DNA from: UM-FILTER-36-13 sp964394835
Lineage (GTDB): Bacteria > Patescibacteriota > Patescibacteriia > UBA1558 > GWA2-36-10
Direction of reading: 5' to 3'
NCBI GenBank assembly: GCA_964394835.1
Contig: CAYMZA010000009.1
Span: forward strand, 1 to 18,503
DNA: 18,503 nucleotides
Shown here one piece after another: positions 7,252 to 14,057 of the stretch. Within the stretch, counting starts at the first letter, position 1; every line of letters begins with the position of its first letter. The position numbers and the translations under genes were made by a program. The notes beneath the pieces were generated by a model. That model had not been told where the DNA came from. It searched no databases and worked only from the letters and a program-made list of their open reading frames with translations.

Positions 7252-9036
7252 TTATATATTTAATTCTTTATTAATTAAATTAATTTTATGAGTGATATTA
7301 TCCTGTTGCTTACTATCTTGTACTAATTCAGCTTGTCTTAATTTTTCTATTAAAATTTGTCTTTCTTTTTTTAAATAAACTTGTTTTAACCTTTTAGCAA
7401 AGTCTTTAAACTCATTATCTAATTCTTGAGAGGAAAAATTACCATAGTTCTTTTCACCCAATAATGATAATTTAATCCAAATACTCTTTTCTTCTTCAGA
7501 TAAATTATCTTCTTTAGCAAATTCATCTAAATCATGATGCTTAGTATAATAAATTATACTCTTTTTGTAAAGAGACTGCAAATCACCACTCATTGCTTCT
7601 GTTTCTATTTCTTCAATTAAATTATCTAAGTACTCTGTTTTGTATAGTACAATAGCTAAAAGATTTTCACTTAAAATTAAAACTAAATCTTTTTTCTTCT
7701 TATCTACATTAATATACTTAACTTTTCTTTCTTCTTTTTCAACAAATGGAGAAGAGCTTAATAATCCTTGTTCTAAAATATTTAAAGGAATATTCAATTT
7801 CTCAGATAATAATTGTAAATAATGAGATTGTTCTACTTTACTTTGTAAAACTTTAATCATTGGTAATAGTTTTCTTACAGCTATCTTCTTGTGATCTCCT
7901 CTAGATATATCAATACCACCTATTACTCTTTTAAAATAGTATTCCATTACTGGTAATGATTTAGTAATTTCTTTTTTCCAATTCTTAGAATCTTCTTTAA
8001 CCATGTCTGCGGGATCTTTCCCTTTATCTAAAACTAATATTTTAATGTTCATATCTTCCTTCCACCCTAAAGATATACTTCTTAAAGAGGCTCTGGAGCC
8101 AGCTGCGTCACCATCAAATGCTAAAATTATATTATCTGTGTATCTTTTTATAATCTTAATGTGATCAACTGTCATGGCCGTACCTGAAACAGCTACTGTA
8201 TTTTCTGTACCAGATTGTTGTGATGCAATAGCATCCATATTACCCTCTACTATAATTAAATACTTTTTTCTTCTTGTATCTGTTTTAGCTAAATGCCAAC
8301 CGTATAGTATTTTACTTTTATCATATATAGCTGACTGAGGGCTGTTAATGTATTTACCACCCATCTCTTCTTCATCGTATGCTATATTTGAAAGAGTACG
8401 AGAAGTAAAAGCAACTACCCTCCCTTGAACATCAGATATTGGAAACATTAATCTTTTACGAAAACGATCTATATATCCATCCTGACTTTTTTTCTTTAAA
8501 GTAATTCCTGCTTTAAATATATCATTATCATTAAATCCTTGAGATTTTAAATAGTTATATACTTCATCCCAAGATTCTCCAGACAACCCTAATCTCCATT
8601 TTTTAATACTTTCTTTACTTATCTTCCTATTATCTAAATATTCTAAAACTTTTTTACTAATGTCTGAATTATTAAATAGTTTTTTTTCATAAAATTCTAC
8701 TACCTTTTCATTTATTTTATATAGCTTACTATAGTCTTCTTTTGGCATAGAAGAATAGCTAGTAATTTGAACACCAGCTTTTTCTGCTAAAATTCTTAAA
8801 GCTTCAGCAAAAGAAATACCTTCATACTCTTGCACAAAACTAATTACATCTCCACCTTGATCACAACCAAAACAATGATAGATTTGTTTTTCTCTAGAAA
8901 CCATAAAACTAGCTGTTTTTTCATTATGAAAAGGACAACGAGCTTTTAAGTTTGTACCTGCTTGATTTAAAGGAATATAGTTGGCTATAATCTCAGCTAT
9001 ATCAAGCTTTTCTTTTATTTCTTCTACCTGATTCAT
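7252..9036 (-). CDS. dnaG: DNA primase DnaG
   Basis: This 594-residue primase makes RNA primers at the replication fork. The N-terminal CHC2 zinc finger has C34, H37, C55 and C58 within RCPFHNEK...YHCFGCDQGGD. The catalytic core follows with the TOPRIM motifs LIIVEGNMDAI (catalytic Glu) and AFDGDAAGSRA (metal-binding Asp-x-Asp). The C-terminal ~170 residues are helical and charged, the expected place for the DnaB-interaction domain, though divergent. Length is typical. The ATG at 9036 is set by the conserved N-terminus and by a promoter whose -10 box ends 6 bp upstream, implying a leaderless mRNA. It heads the dnaG-rpoD operon. A perfect inverted repeat over the -10 box may be an operator. 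Confidence 0.97.
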   Translation of the reverse strand: MNQVEEIKEKLDIAEIIANYIPLNQAGTNLKARCPFHNEKTASFMVSREKQIYHCFGCDQGGDVISFVQEYEGISFAEALRILAEKAGVQITSYSSMPKEDYSKLYKINEKVVEFYEKKLFNNSDISKKVLEYLDNRKISKESIKKWRLGLSGESWDEVYNYLKSQGFNDNDIFKAGITLKKKSQDGYIDRFRKRLMFPISDVQGRVVAFTSRTLSNIAYDEEEMGGKYINSPQSAIYDKSKILYGWHLAKTDTRRKKYLIIVEGNMDAIASQQSGTENTVAVSGTAMTVDHIKIIKRYTDNIILAFDGDAAGSRASLRSISLGWKEDMNIKILVLDKGKDPADMVKEDSKNWKKEITKSLPVMEYYFKRVIGGIDISRGDHKKIAVRKLLPMIKVLQSKVEQSHYLQLLSEKLNIPLNILEQGLLSSSPFVEKEERKVKYINVDKKKKDLVLILSENLLAIVLYKTEYLDNLIEEIETEAMSGDLQSLYKKSIIYYTKHHDLDEFAKEDNLSEEEKSIWIKLSLLGEKNYGNFSSQELDNEFKDFAKRLKQVYLKKERQILIEKLRQAELVQDSKQQDNITHKINLINKELNI

Positions 9037-9042
9037 ATTAAT

Positions 9043-9061
9043 ATACTATTCTAAATAGTAT
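9043..9061. repeat. Perfect 8-bp inverted repeat over the dnaG -10 box
   Basis: ATACTATT (9043-9050), spacer CTA, AATAGTAT (9054-9061). It covers the whole -10 hexamer and most of the spacer. This is the position of a repressor operator, though AT-rich DNA makes chance palindromes more common. Confidence 0.6.
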
Positions 9062-9071
9062 GTTTAGTCAA
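9043..9071 (-). promoter_or_regulatory. Promoter of the dnaG-rpoD operon, apparently leaderless
   Basis: On the minus strand: TTGACT (9071-9066), a 17-bp spacer and TAGTAT (9048-9043). Six bases then lead to the dnaG ATG, so the expected start site coincides with the start codon, as for typA. Confidence 0.72.
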
Positions 9072-9074
9072 AAA

Positions 9075-9629
9075 TTATTTAATATATTGTTGAATTGTTT
9101 TTATAATTAATGTTAATGCTTCATATTTTTCTCTAACAATCTCTCTTGCTTCTGGTATTGTTATTTTCTTATCCCAATTTCTTTCTACCTTATCTTCTAT
9201 ATATTGAATAGTGTATTTAAAAGTTTTGCCATCTTTTGCTTTCCAGTATATAAATCTTGGTATAGCATCAAAATGAGCCATAGCATCTGCATTAGCAATT
9301 ATCTTTGCGTATAATGTTTTAGGAGGATTATTTAAATCACCCCTATGTGTAGCTATACAATAAGTAATCTCTTCTATTATTTTTTTATCATAATATAATT
9401 CTTGTAATATTTTCTTTGCTTGTTCTTGCCCTGTAATTTCATGATTTTCCCTTCCTACTCTTATAGTACCAATATCATGTAATAGTGCAGCTAGTTCAAC
9501 TATATCTTTATCTACTTTTAATATTTCTGCTAATTGTTTAGCATATTTTATAACTAGAATAATATGATAATCCCAAATGCCCTTATGTGCTTCTTTTTTT
9601 ACTAACTCTCTTACCTTTTCTATATTCAT
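9075..9629 (-). CDS. HD-domain metal-dependent phosphohydrolase family protein
   Basis: The 184-residue protein is a single HD domain. Metal ligands are visible in the usual order: H22 (DYHIILV), H51-D52 (ALLHDIG) and D115 (ANADAMAHF), with H63 and H95 as further candidates. HD proteins hydrolyse phosphomono- or phosphodiesters in nucleotides; the substrate here is unknown. It is not a RelA/SpoT or dGTPase by length. Its ATG overlaps the TGA of the upstream TrmH-like gene by 4 bp (ATGA), so the two are translationally coupled. It ends just before the dnaG promoter, whose -35 lies 4 bp after its stop, so read-through into dnaG is possible because no terminator is seen between them. Confidence 0.9.
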   Translation of the reverse strand: MNIEKVRELVKKEAHKGIWDYHIILVIKYAKQLAEILKVDKDIVELAALLHDIGTIRVGRENHEITGQEQAKKILQELYYDKKIIEEITYCIATHRGDLNNPPKTLYAKIIANADAMAHFDAIPRFIYWKAKDGKTFKYTIQYIEDKVERNWDKKITIPEAREIVREKYEALTLIIKTIQQYIK

Positions 9630-10360
9630 TTACTTAACTTAATCTCATTCATAACTATACCCGTAGCTACACCTACATTTAATGATTCTGCTTTACCAAA
9701 CTTTTGTATTTTGTAGTGTATATCTGCTAAAGCATTTACCTTTCTACTTACACCCTTAGACTCACTACCAATAACTAGGGCCATTTTATCTTTTTGAAAC
9801 TTAAAACTTTCTCCATTTAAATCTGTAACAACTATCTTATATTTTTCTTTTTTTAATTCTTTAACTAAATCTTTTAAATTAACATCTGTATGAATATTTA
9901 AATTAAAGATAGATCCCATAGTAGAAGCTACTACCTTAGGATTATATAGTTCTACACAATTTTCACTTAAAAATACTTCAGTAAAATTAAACCAATCTGC
10001 TGTCCTTAATATAGTTCCCATATTACCAGGATCTTGCACATTATCCAAGATTAAAACTTCTCTTCTTCTAAAATTATATTTCTTTTCTTTTTTAATATTA
10101 AATAATGCTATAACTCCGGGAGGCGTTACCTTATTAGAAGCTTTTTTTAAATCTTTTTCAGATATAATATTAATATTATCAAAAGTATTATACTCTTCAT
10201 TTTCTTTTAAAAAGTTTTCTGTTATGTATATAGAATCTAATGTGGAATTACTATATTCTTCTAAAATAACTTTTGGATTTTCTACAATAAACTTAAGGTG
10301 TTCTTCTCTGTATTTCTTTTTCTTTAACTTTACTAAAAAAGCTACTTGTTTTTTATTCAT
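9626..10360 (-). CDS. TrmH/SpoU-family RNA 2'-O-ribose methyltransferase
   Basis: This 244-residue SPOUT enzyme has an N-terminal substrate-binding domain (about 1-90). The C-terminal knotted methyltransferase domain has all three SpoU motifs: DNVQDPGNMGTILRTADWF (about 107-125), ALVIGSESKGVS (about 194-205), and IQKFGKAESLNVGVATGIV (about 217-235) with the SAM-binding knot. The family methylates ribose 2'-OH in 23S rRNA or tRNA using SAM. The architecture is like RlmB/TsnR rather than the shorter TrmL. The exact target nucleotide cannot be named. The start at 10360 gives a complete N-terminal domain; no Shine-Dalgarno is present. A possible promoter (TTACCA, 16 bp, TATAAT at 10380-10375) lies just upstream. 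Confidence 0.93.
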   Translation of the reverse strand: MNKKQVAFLVKLKKKKYREEHLKFIVENPKVILEEYSNSTLDSIYITENFLKENEEYNTFDNINIISEKDLKKASNKVTPPGVIALFNIKKEKKYNFRRREVLILDNVQDPGNMGTILRTADWFNFTEVFLSENCVELYNPKVVASTMGSIFNLNIHTDVNLKDLVKELKKEKYKIVVTDLNGESFKFQKDKMALVIGSESKGVSRKVNALADIHYKIQKFGKAESLNVGVATGIVMNEIKLSK

Positions 10361-10374
10361 ATAATTATATTTAT

Positions 10375-10402
10375 ATTATATATACTATCAGATATATGGT
10401 AA
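10375..10402 (-). promoter_or_regulatory. Possible promoter of the TrmH/HD gene pair
   Basis: On the minus strand: TTACCA (10402-10397), a 16-bp spacer and TATAAT (10380-10375), 14 bp before the ATG. The -35 is imperfect, and the region is so AT-rich that -10-like boxes are frequent. Confidence 0.4.
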
Positions 10403-10424
10403 TAAATAAAGGTAAGATTAATAA

Positions 10425-10464
10425 GAAAAAAACCCCAACCTTTGTACATAGTACTTGACTGGGG
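10425..10464 (-). terminator. Terminator of the minus-strand transcript in the 10.4-10.7 kb gap
   Basis: On the minus strand CCCCA (10464-10460) pairs with TGGGG (10437-10433), enclosing a small GTAC/GTAC inner stem, followed by T7 (10432-10426). No established gene precedes it on this strand, which is why a transcript unit is proposed upstream. Confidence 0.6.
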
Positions 10465-10663
10465 ACTCAGTAAATGAGGGTGCATCATACATATAAACAG
10501 TATGTTGCTCCATTATATCTTCTTGACAGCATATTACTTACAATTATCATGAGTAATGTCCTTGCGCTCATCAAACTTCAATTCTCTGGCAAGATTTTGC
10601 TTGAACTTGCGATCAATTATGACAAGAACAAATGCACCAAGGGCAACAACGAAACAAACGACG
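10426..10663 (-). ncRNA. Candidate structured RNA of about 238 nt, unassigned
   Basis: A promoter (10698-10670) and a terminator (10464-10426) on the same strand bound a stretch clearly richer in G and C than its surroundings, which is typical of structured RNAs in AT-rich genomes. Visible pairings are a long-range GGUGCAU (10638-10632) with AUGCACC (10485-10479), a GCAAG/CUUGC hairpin near the middle, an AUGAG/CUCAU hairpin, and ACUG/CAGU just before the terminator. I looked for signatures of RNase P RNA, tmRNA, SRP RNA and 6S RNA and found none convincing. A 45-codon ORF overlaps its 5' half, so this may instead be a small protein gene. Confidence 0.4.
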
Positions 10664-10671
10664 GACACCAT
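10534..10671 (-). CDS. Alternative reading: 45-residue single-pass membrane peptide
   Basis: This minus-strand ORF starts MVSVVCFVVALGAFVLVII, a convincing transmembrane span (about 2-19). It continues with a charged tail, DRKFKQNLARELKFDERK. The profile is protein-like. Against it, its ATG (10671-10669) lies inside the predicted -10 box (10675-10670), no Shine-Dalgarno is present, and its C-ending codons differ from neighbouring genes. G/T-rich RNA-coding DNA can mimic a hydrophobic peptide. This entry and the candidate RNA are competing explanations of the same DNA. Confidence 0.3.
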   Translation of the reverse strand: MVSVVCFVVALGAFVLVIIDRKFKQNLARELKFDERKDITHDNCK

Positions 10672-10698
10672 AATAGCATATTTTAGATATTTTGTCAA
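10670..10698 (-). promoter_or_regulatory. Near-consensus promoter on the minus strand of the 10.4-10.7 kb gap
   Basis: TTGACA (10698-10693), a 17-bp spacer and TATTAT (10675-10670). These are the same hexamers and spacing as the typA promoter. The predicted start is near 10663. Confidence 0.65.
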
Positions 10699-10868
10699 TA
10701 GTATAGTTTATTACTCTATTAATTAGGGGTTTAAATAAACCTGTTAATAACTTAAGTTGACATAAGGTATAAAATAAGGCAAGGTAGAAATAAATTAAGA
10801 AAAGTGATTATATGTTTAGGCGTAGATACTATATCATCGCCCGCAGTCACCCGCCCTAATTATTTGTT

Positions 10869-10897
10869 ACTCAAGAATTTAATTTCTTGAGTTTTTT
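10869..10897 (+). terminator. Rho-independent terminator upstream of the beta-propeller gene
   Basis: ACTCAAGAA (10869-10877) and TTCTTGAGT (10884-10892) form a perfect nine-pair stem with a six-base loop, followed by T6 (10892-10897). It must end a plus-strand transcript from the preceding gap. Confidence 0.8.
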
Positions 10898-10905
10898 GAT
10901 ATAAT
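10896..10905 (+). promoter_or_regulatory. Extended -10 promoter of the beta-propeller/M23 operon
   Basis: TGA-TATAAT (10897-10905) matches TGnTATAAT and begins in the T-run of the preceding terminator. The -35 is weak. The leader would be about 15 nt without a Shine-Dalgarno. Confidence 0.5.
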
Positions 10906-10927
10906 TAATAATAATTAAAATAAATAT

Positions 10928-11926
10928 ATGGTAAATGAAAAAAAATTTAGTGCTCTAATGTTATTTAGTATAAGCTTACTAATAACTTTAGGAATATTTG
11001 TTTTACAGAAAGAAGAAGTCAAGGCTGATAGAATAATTTTAGATAATGGTAATTTGTATTCCATAAGTAATACATTGGGTGAAAAAGCAATTACTGAAAA
11101 TAATAATATTGAAATACTATTTGATCAAAAAAACGGTATGATATTATTTGGAAAAGGTTGGGAAAAAGCATTACCAGAAAGTGAAAGAATCGGTGGAACT
11201 AATCTATACATCTTGAATAATAAGAAAGAAATAAAATTAACGGATCAATTAGTTACTAAAGCATTATTTGATAAAACAAGTGCTAAAATATACTATACTA
11301 CAGAAAATTATGACTTATTTTCTATAAATAATGATGGTAGTAATAATACTAAGATAGGAGAAAAAGCTTTGGGTATTGATCTTTCTCCTGATGGTAAATA
11401 TATGGTATATCAAAAACTTAATTCTAATTGGATACAAGGAGATTACTATGAACAAGCCATTGGTATGACTGTTCTAGATTTAGAAAAAAAGAAGGAAAAG
11501 AAGATTGGTGATAAATATGAAGATTGGGGATTTGTATGGACTCCTGATAGTAAAAAAATACTATTTTTCTCTGCTAGTCCTTCTGGTTTAGCTTCTCATC
11601 ATATTATTGATATTAACGGTAAAAACAGAAAACAACTAACCAATAATGGAATGAAACATTTTAGTAGTAAAACTATGCCTACTCCTTCTGAAAAACCAAT
11701 ATGGTCATCTAATGGTAAATACTTAATATACGAATCAGATAAATCTATATGGATTAATGAATTTAATGGAGGATATAATAAAATAAAGGAATCTAGAATG
11801 TTAAGTTATGGTAGAGATCCTCATTGGATTGTTGATGGAAAAACTGTTGGTGTGGTTATGAATAAAAGTAGCAAGGCTAAAGAAAGAATTATACAAGTTA
11901 ATCTAGATGGAAAAATAATAAAATAG
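10928..11926 (+). CDS. Exported TolB/WD40-like beta-propeller protein
   Basis: The 332-residue protein begins with a signal peptide or membrane anchor (charged KK, then a hydrophobic core at about 9-26). The rest is built of repeated beta-strand blades with the TolB/PD40-type signature: DLSPDGKYMVYQ, VWTPDSKKILFF and IWSSNGKYLIYES. Each is an [F/L/I]xxDGKxxxF-like strand pair, interleaved with NLYILNN, LFSINNDGSN and IIDINGKNRKQLT strands. At least four to five blades can be traced. Such propellers bind partners or ligands in the envelope and are not enzymes by default. The gene is 27 bp upstream of the M23 peptidase, so a shared mRNA and a shared role in envelope processing are likely. It ends in TAG. 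No Shine-Dalgarno is present. Confidence 0.78.
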   Translation: MVNEKKFSALMLFSISLLITLGIFVLQKEEVKADRIILDNGNLYSISNTLGEKAITENNNIEILFDQKNGMILFGKGWEKALPESERIGGTNLYILNNKKEIKLTDQLVTKALFDKTSAKIYYTTENYDLFSINNDGSNNTKIGEKALGIDLSPDGKYMVYQKLNSNWIQGDYYEQAIGMTVLDLEKKKEKKIGDKYEDWGFVWTPDSKKILFFSASPSGLASHHIIDINGKNRKQLTNNGMKHFSSKTMPTPSEKPIWSSNGKYLIYESDKSIWINEFNGGYNKIKESRMLSYGRDPHWIVDGKTVGVVMNKSSKAKERIIQVNLDGKIIK

Positions 11927-11953
11927 TTCATTTAATAAATTAAATACAAATAT

Positions 11954-12583
11954 ATGAAACATACTAATAAAATAAAATATATATTATCTTTTTCCCTAAT
12001 TATACTATTATCTGTATTTTTACTTCCTGGTAATACAAAAGCATCTCCTAAGTTTAGAAGACCTGTTAATACATATAGTAATAATTTATTTAGCGCATAC
12101 TATGATAATCAAACTGGTGGCGGTAAAAAAAGTCATTACTGTCATAGTTATGATACATATAATAATCACAGAGGTACTGATTTTAGAGTTAGGGTAGGAA
12201 CTAATGTTTATGCTGCTGCTAATGGTGGGGTTTTCTACAGATATGATAATTGTAGTACTTACGGATACTTTGGATCAGATTGTGGGGGAGGTTTTGGTAA
12301 TAATGTAAGAATAGATCATGAAGGAAATGTTATGGATGGTAATGGCTGGAGAACTATTTATGCTCATCTAAAAAAAGGTACTGCCATAGGTAATGCATCT
12401 ATACCTTGTGGCCGCAGAATAGGTAAAAGTGGTTCTTCTGGTAATTCAACAGGTCCTCATTTACATTTTGAAGTAAGAAAATATGGATATCCTCATAATG
12501 ATCCATTTGCAGGAACTTGTAGCGGACCTACAAGCTTTTGGGTTTGGCAGGGTCTAGGGATACCAACTACACAATGTCAATAA
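11954..12583 (+). CDS. Exported M23/LytM-family peptidoglycan endopeptidase
   Basis: The 209-residue zinc metallopeptidase would cleave peptide cross-links in peptidoglycan. A signal peptide spans residues 1-30, with likely cleavage after NTKA. The LytM ligands are complete: H72 and D76 in HRGTD and H171 in HLHFE. The catalytic-site histidines H138 (YAHL) and H169 are also present. The active site is therefore predicted functional, unlike degenerate EnvC/NlpD-type activators. There is no LysM or SH3 targeting domain. The mature protein has six cysteines (C63, C100, C110, C152 and two near the C-terminus), an even number that suggests disulfides outside the membrane. A terminator follows directly. 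Confidence 0.93.
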   Translation: MKHTNKIKYILSFSLIILLSVFLLPGNTKASPKFRRPVNTYSNNLFSAYYDNQTGGGKKSHYCHSYDTYNNHRGTDFRVRVGTNVYAAANGGVFYRYDNCSTYGYFGSDCGGGFGNNVRIDHEGNVMDGNGWRTIYAHLKKGTAIGNASIPCGRRIGKSGSSGNSTGPHLHFEVRKYGYPHNDPFAGTCSGPTSFWVWQGLGIPTTQCQ

Positions 12584-12591
12584 AATAAAAT

Positions 12592-12629
12592 CACCCCCTA
12601 GTCAAAATGACAAGGGGGTGTATATTTTC
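12592..12629. terminator. Bidirectional terminator between the M23 gene and the converging orphan gene
   Basis: CACCCCCT-A-GTC and GAC-A-AGGGGGTG form a long GC-rich stem around AAAAT. The plus strand continues TATATTTTC. The minus strand continues ATTTTATTTTATT, which is the better U-tract. Confidence 0.88.
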
Positions 12630-12643
12630 AATGTATTTACTAA

Positions 12644-13336
12644 CTACCTCAAACGCTGAAAAGTAGCAGCTAACTGAATCATCTTATTGATATCAATACC
12701 CAACTCTTTAAGTTGGATAGTAAGGTCTATAGTACCCCATAGATCAAATGGAAAATATAGTTCTTCTACCCAAGGATTAAAAAATGGATTGTCAATAATT
12801 GCTGTAGATCCAGAATCATTATATGCATAATCTTTTGTTCTCCATGCATAAAAATCCAAATGAATAGTCGATATATCTTCATCAATTCGAAAAATAGGGA
12901 AGATATAACGAAAACTATGTGAAATCCGTTTGTTATATTCTTCCCTAGATATTATGTCTACTATTTGAAAGTTTTGAGTATTAATCAAACATATACCTTC
13001 ATCTGGACCACTATGACCAACAAGAAGAATATCTGTAGGTGAAACTGGAAAAATATCCATTAGCTCCGTATTCAAAGAAACTATGTGCTTAACAGTAAAT
13101 GGACTAACAATATTATCTCTCTTTATTTCATATAAGTCACCATAATGCTTAGTACCACTACCAACATATATTGTAGAAAAAGCATCTTCGTAAGTATCCC
13201 AAAAACCAACAAATCTTATAACGCTTGTTCCGTCACTATTGTCTGGAATAGTAAAAATTAATTCACCATCCAAATATAGTTTATTATCTTCGAATATAAG
13301 CATAGCATTTAGACTCTTTACAGCAAGATTATCCAT
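12644..13336 (-). CDS. Hypothetical protein, 230 residues, unknown family
   Basis: I do not recognise a family. The protein has no signal peptide or membrane span. It is rich in short beta-strand-like segments with aromatic residues (LIFEDNKLYLDGELIFTI, FAFW-like and YFPFDLWGTIDLTIQL stretches), suggesting a soluble beta-rich fold, perhaps propeller-like. A leucine-rich helical end (about 205-230) closes it. The ATG at 13336 is preceded by AAAGGAG at good distance, a strong Shine-Dalgarno that most genes here lack. A promoter lies upstream at 13439-13468, next to tRNA-Ser, giving a leader of about 95 nt. The bidirectional terminator with the M23 gene follows. Coding quality is good; function is unknown. 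Confidence 0.7.
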   Translation of the reverse strand: MDNLAVKSLNAMLIFEDNKLYLDGELIFTIPDNSDGTSVIRFVGFWDTYEDAFSTIYVGSGTKHYGDLYEIKRDNIVSPFTVKHIVSLNTELMDIFPVSPTDILLVGHSGPDEGICLINTQNFQIVDIISREEYNKRISHSFRYIFPIFRIDEDISTIHLDFYAWRTKDYAYNDSGSTAIIDNPFFNPWVEELYFPFDLWGTIDLTIQLKELGIDINKMIQLAATFQRLR

Positions 13337-13438
13337 CTTACCGCTCCTTTCTATCTACTAGCCCAATAATTCAAAAAAAATCACCTAAGATTATTGATAT
13401 CTTTTTATATAAATGTACTATTATTAATTCAATTATAT

Positions 13439-13468
13439 ATCTTAAATGTAATTAGGTATATTTGTCAA
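13439..13468 (-). promoter_or_regulatory. Promoter of the 230-residue orphan gene
   Basis: On the minus strand: TTGACA (13468-13463), an 18-bp spacer and TAAGAT (13444-13439). The leader before the ATG at 13336 is about 95 nt and can form CAATAAT/ATTATTG, whose role is unknown. Confidence 0.5.
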
Positions 13469-13483
13469 GTATCAGTTATAAAT

Positions 13484-13573
13484 TGGCGGAGAAGACAGGA
13501 TTCGAACCTGCGGAACGATTGCTCGTTCACTTGCACTCCAAGCAAGCGCTTTCGACCACTCAGCCACCTCTCC
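13484..13573 (-). tRNA. tRNA-Ser(GGA)
   Basis: This is a complete 90-nt class II tRNA. The acceptor GGAGAGG pairs with CTTCTCC, and CCA is encoded at 13486-13484. The anticodon stem CTTGC/GCAAG holds loop TTGGAGT with anticodon GGA. A long variable arm follows, then the T-arm with GGTTCGAATCC. It lies between the two orphan genes on the same strand. Confidence 0.96.
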
Positions 13574-13600
13574 ATATTAATAATATAACATAGGTTAATT

Positions 13601-13636
13601 AAATAGAAAACCCCGTCAAATCTAATCAACGGGGTT
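13601..13636 (-). terminator. Terminator of the 131-residue orphan gene
   Basis: AACCCCGT (minus, 13636-13629) pairs with ACGGGGTT (13616-13609) around a 12-base loop. The minus strand continues TTCTATTT. It lies 25 bp after the stop at 13662 and just upstream of tRNA-Ser. Confidence 0.78.
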
Positions 13637-13661
13637 ATATTATAAAACGTTAAGAGTGTAT

Positions 13662-14057
13662 TTAAATCATAATCAATTTTTCAAAAACAACTTCGTCATC
13701 TTTGTTTTCTTTTTTATAGTTTAACAATAAATATAATTGATACAAAATATTATCTACAGTACCTCTAAATTCAACGGAAACACCATTCTTCTTGATGTTA
13801 CAAAATGTGTTTAGTTGAGGTGTTTCGTCGCTAATAACGGGTATAATATCGCTTTTAATCAAAACTCTCCAAACTTCTAGTTCATTATCTTGTGGATGCA
13901 TTAATGCATGGGGGTCATGTCCTAAGATAAGTTTAGCAACAGATTTGAAATATAATCTTTTTTGCATTTCAAAATTAATATTTACATAATTAGGAATATT
14001 AAATTCCCTTCTCCATCTTTCAACATCTTCTTCCGTGAAGACTACTTCTTCTTCCAT
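13662..14057 (-). CDS. Hypothetical protein, 131 residues, unknown family
   Basis: I do not recognise a family. The protein is soluble and acidic at its start (MEEEVVFTEEDVERWRREF). A middle helix runs MQKRLYFKSVAKLILGHDPH, followed by HPQDNELEVWRVLIKSDIIPVI, a small beta segment with CNIKKNGVSVEFRGTVDN, and an acidic C-terminus. I take ATG 14057 as the start, because AAAGGAG lies 5 nt before it. The in-frame GTG two codons upstream (14063) would leave one base between ribosome binding site and start. Its promoter overlaps the end of ppsA, and its mRNA begins in a hairpin. It is followed by its own terminator. Like the 230-residue gene beyond tRNA-Ser, it has a strong Shine-Dalgarno. Confidence 0.7.
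   Translation of the reverse strand: MEEEVVFTEEDVERWRREFNIPNYVNINFEMQKRLYFKSVAKLILGHDPHALMHPQDNELEVWRVLIKSDIIPVISDETPQLNTFCNIKKNGVSVEFRGTVDNILYQLYLLLNYKKENKDDEVVFEKLIMI

Larger units (their letters stand above)
10699..10927 (+). other. Intergenic stretch with a 15-codon ORF and no established gene
   Basis: The left part (10715-10750) holds a weak hairpin, GGTTTA/TAAACC. A TTGACA at 10757-10762 lacks a -10 box at the right distance. An ORF of 15 codons (10812-10859) encodes MFRRRYYIIARSHPP. It uses CGC and CCG codons that are rare in this window. Its middle can fold as GGCG..GATA/TATC..CGCC. The terminator at 10869-10897 follows 9 bp after its stop. It could be a small RNA, a leader peptide or neither. 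Confidence 0.3.

Noticed and set aside
7640..7822. Plus-strand ORF of 60 residues
   Set aside because: It is antisense to dnaG and has no start signals.
10426..10663. Assignment as RNase P RNA, tmRNA, SRP RNA or 6S RNA
   Set aside because: None of the conserved core sequences of those RNAs (such as the RNase P P4 strands, the tmRNA tRNA-like ends or the SRP tetraloop region) could be found.
10474..10686. Plus-strand ORF of 70 residues in the 10.4-10.7 kb gap
   Set aside because: No promoter, RBS or recognisable protein features were found; the minus strand carries the promoter and terminator signals.
13394..13588. Plus-strand ORF of 64 residues
   Set aside because: It is created by the antisense of tRNA-Ser(GGA).
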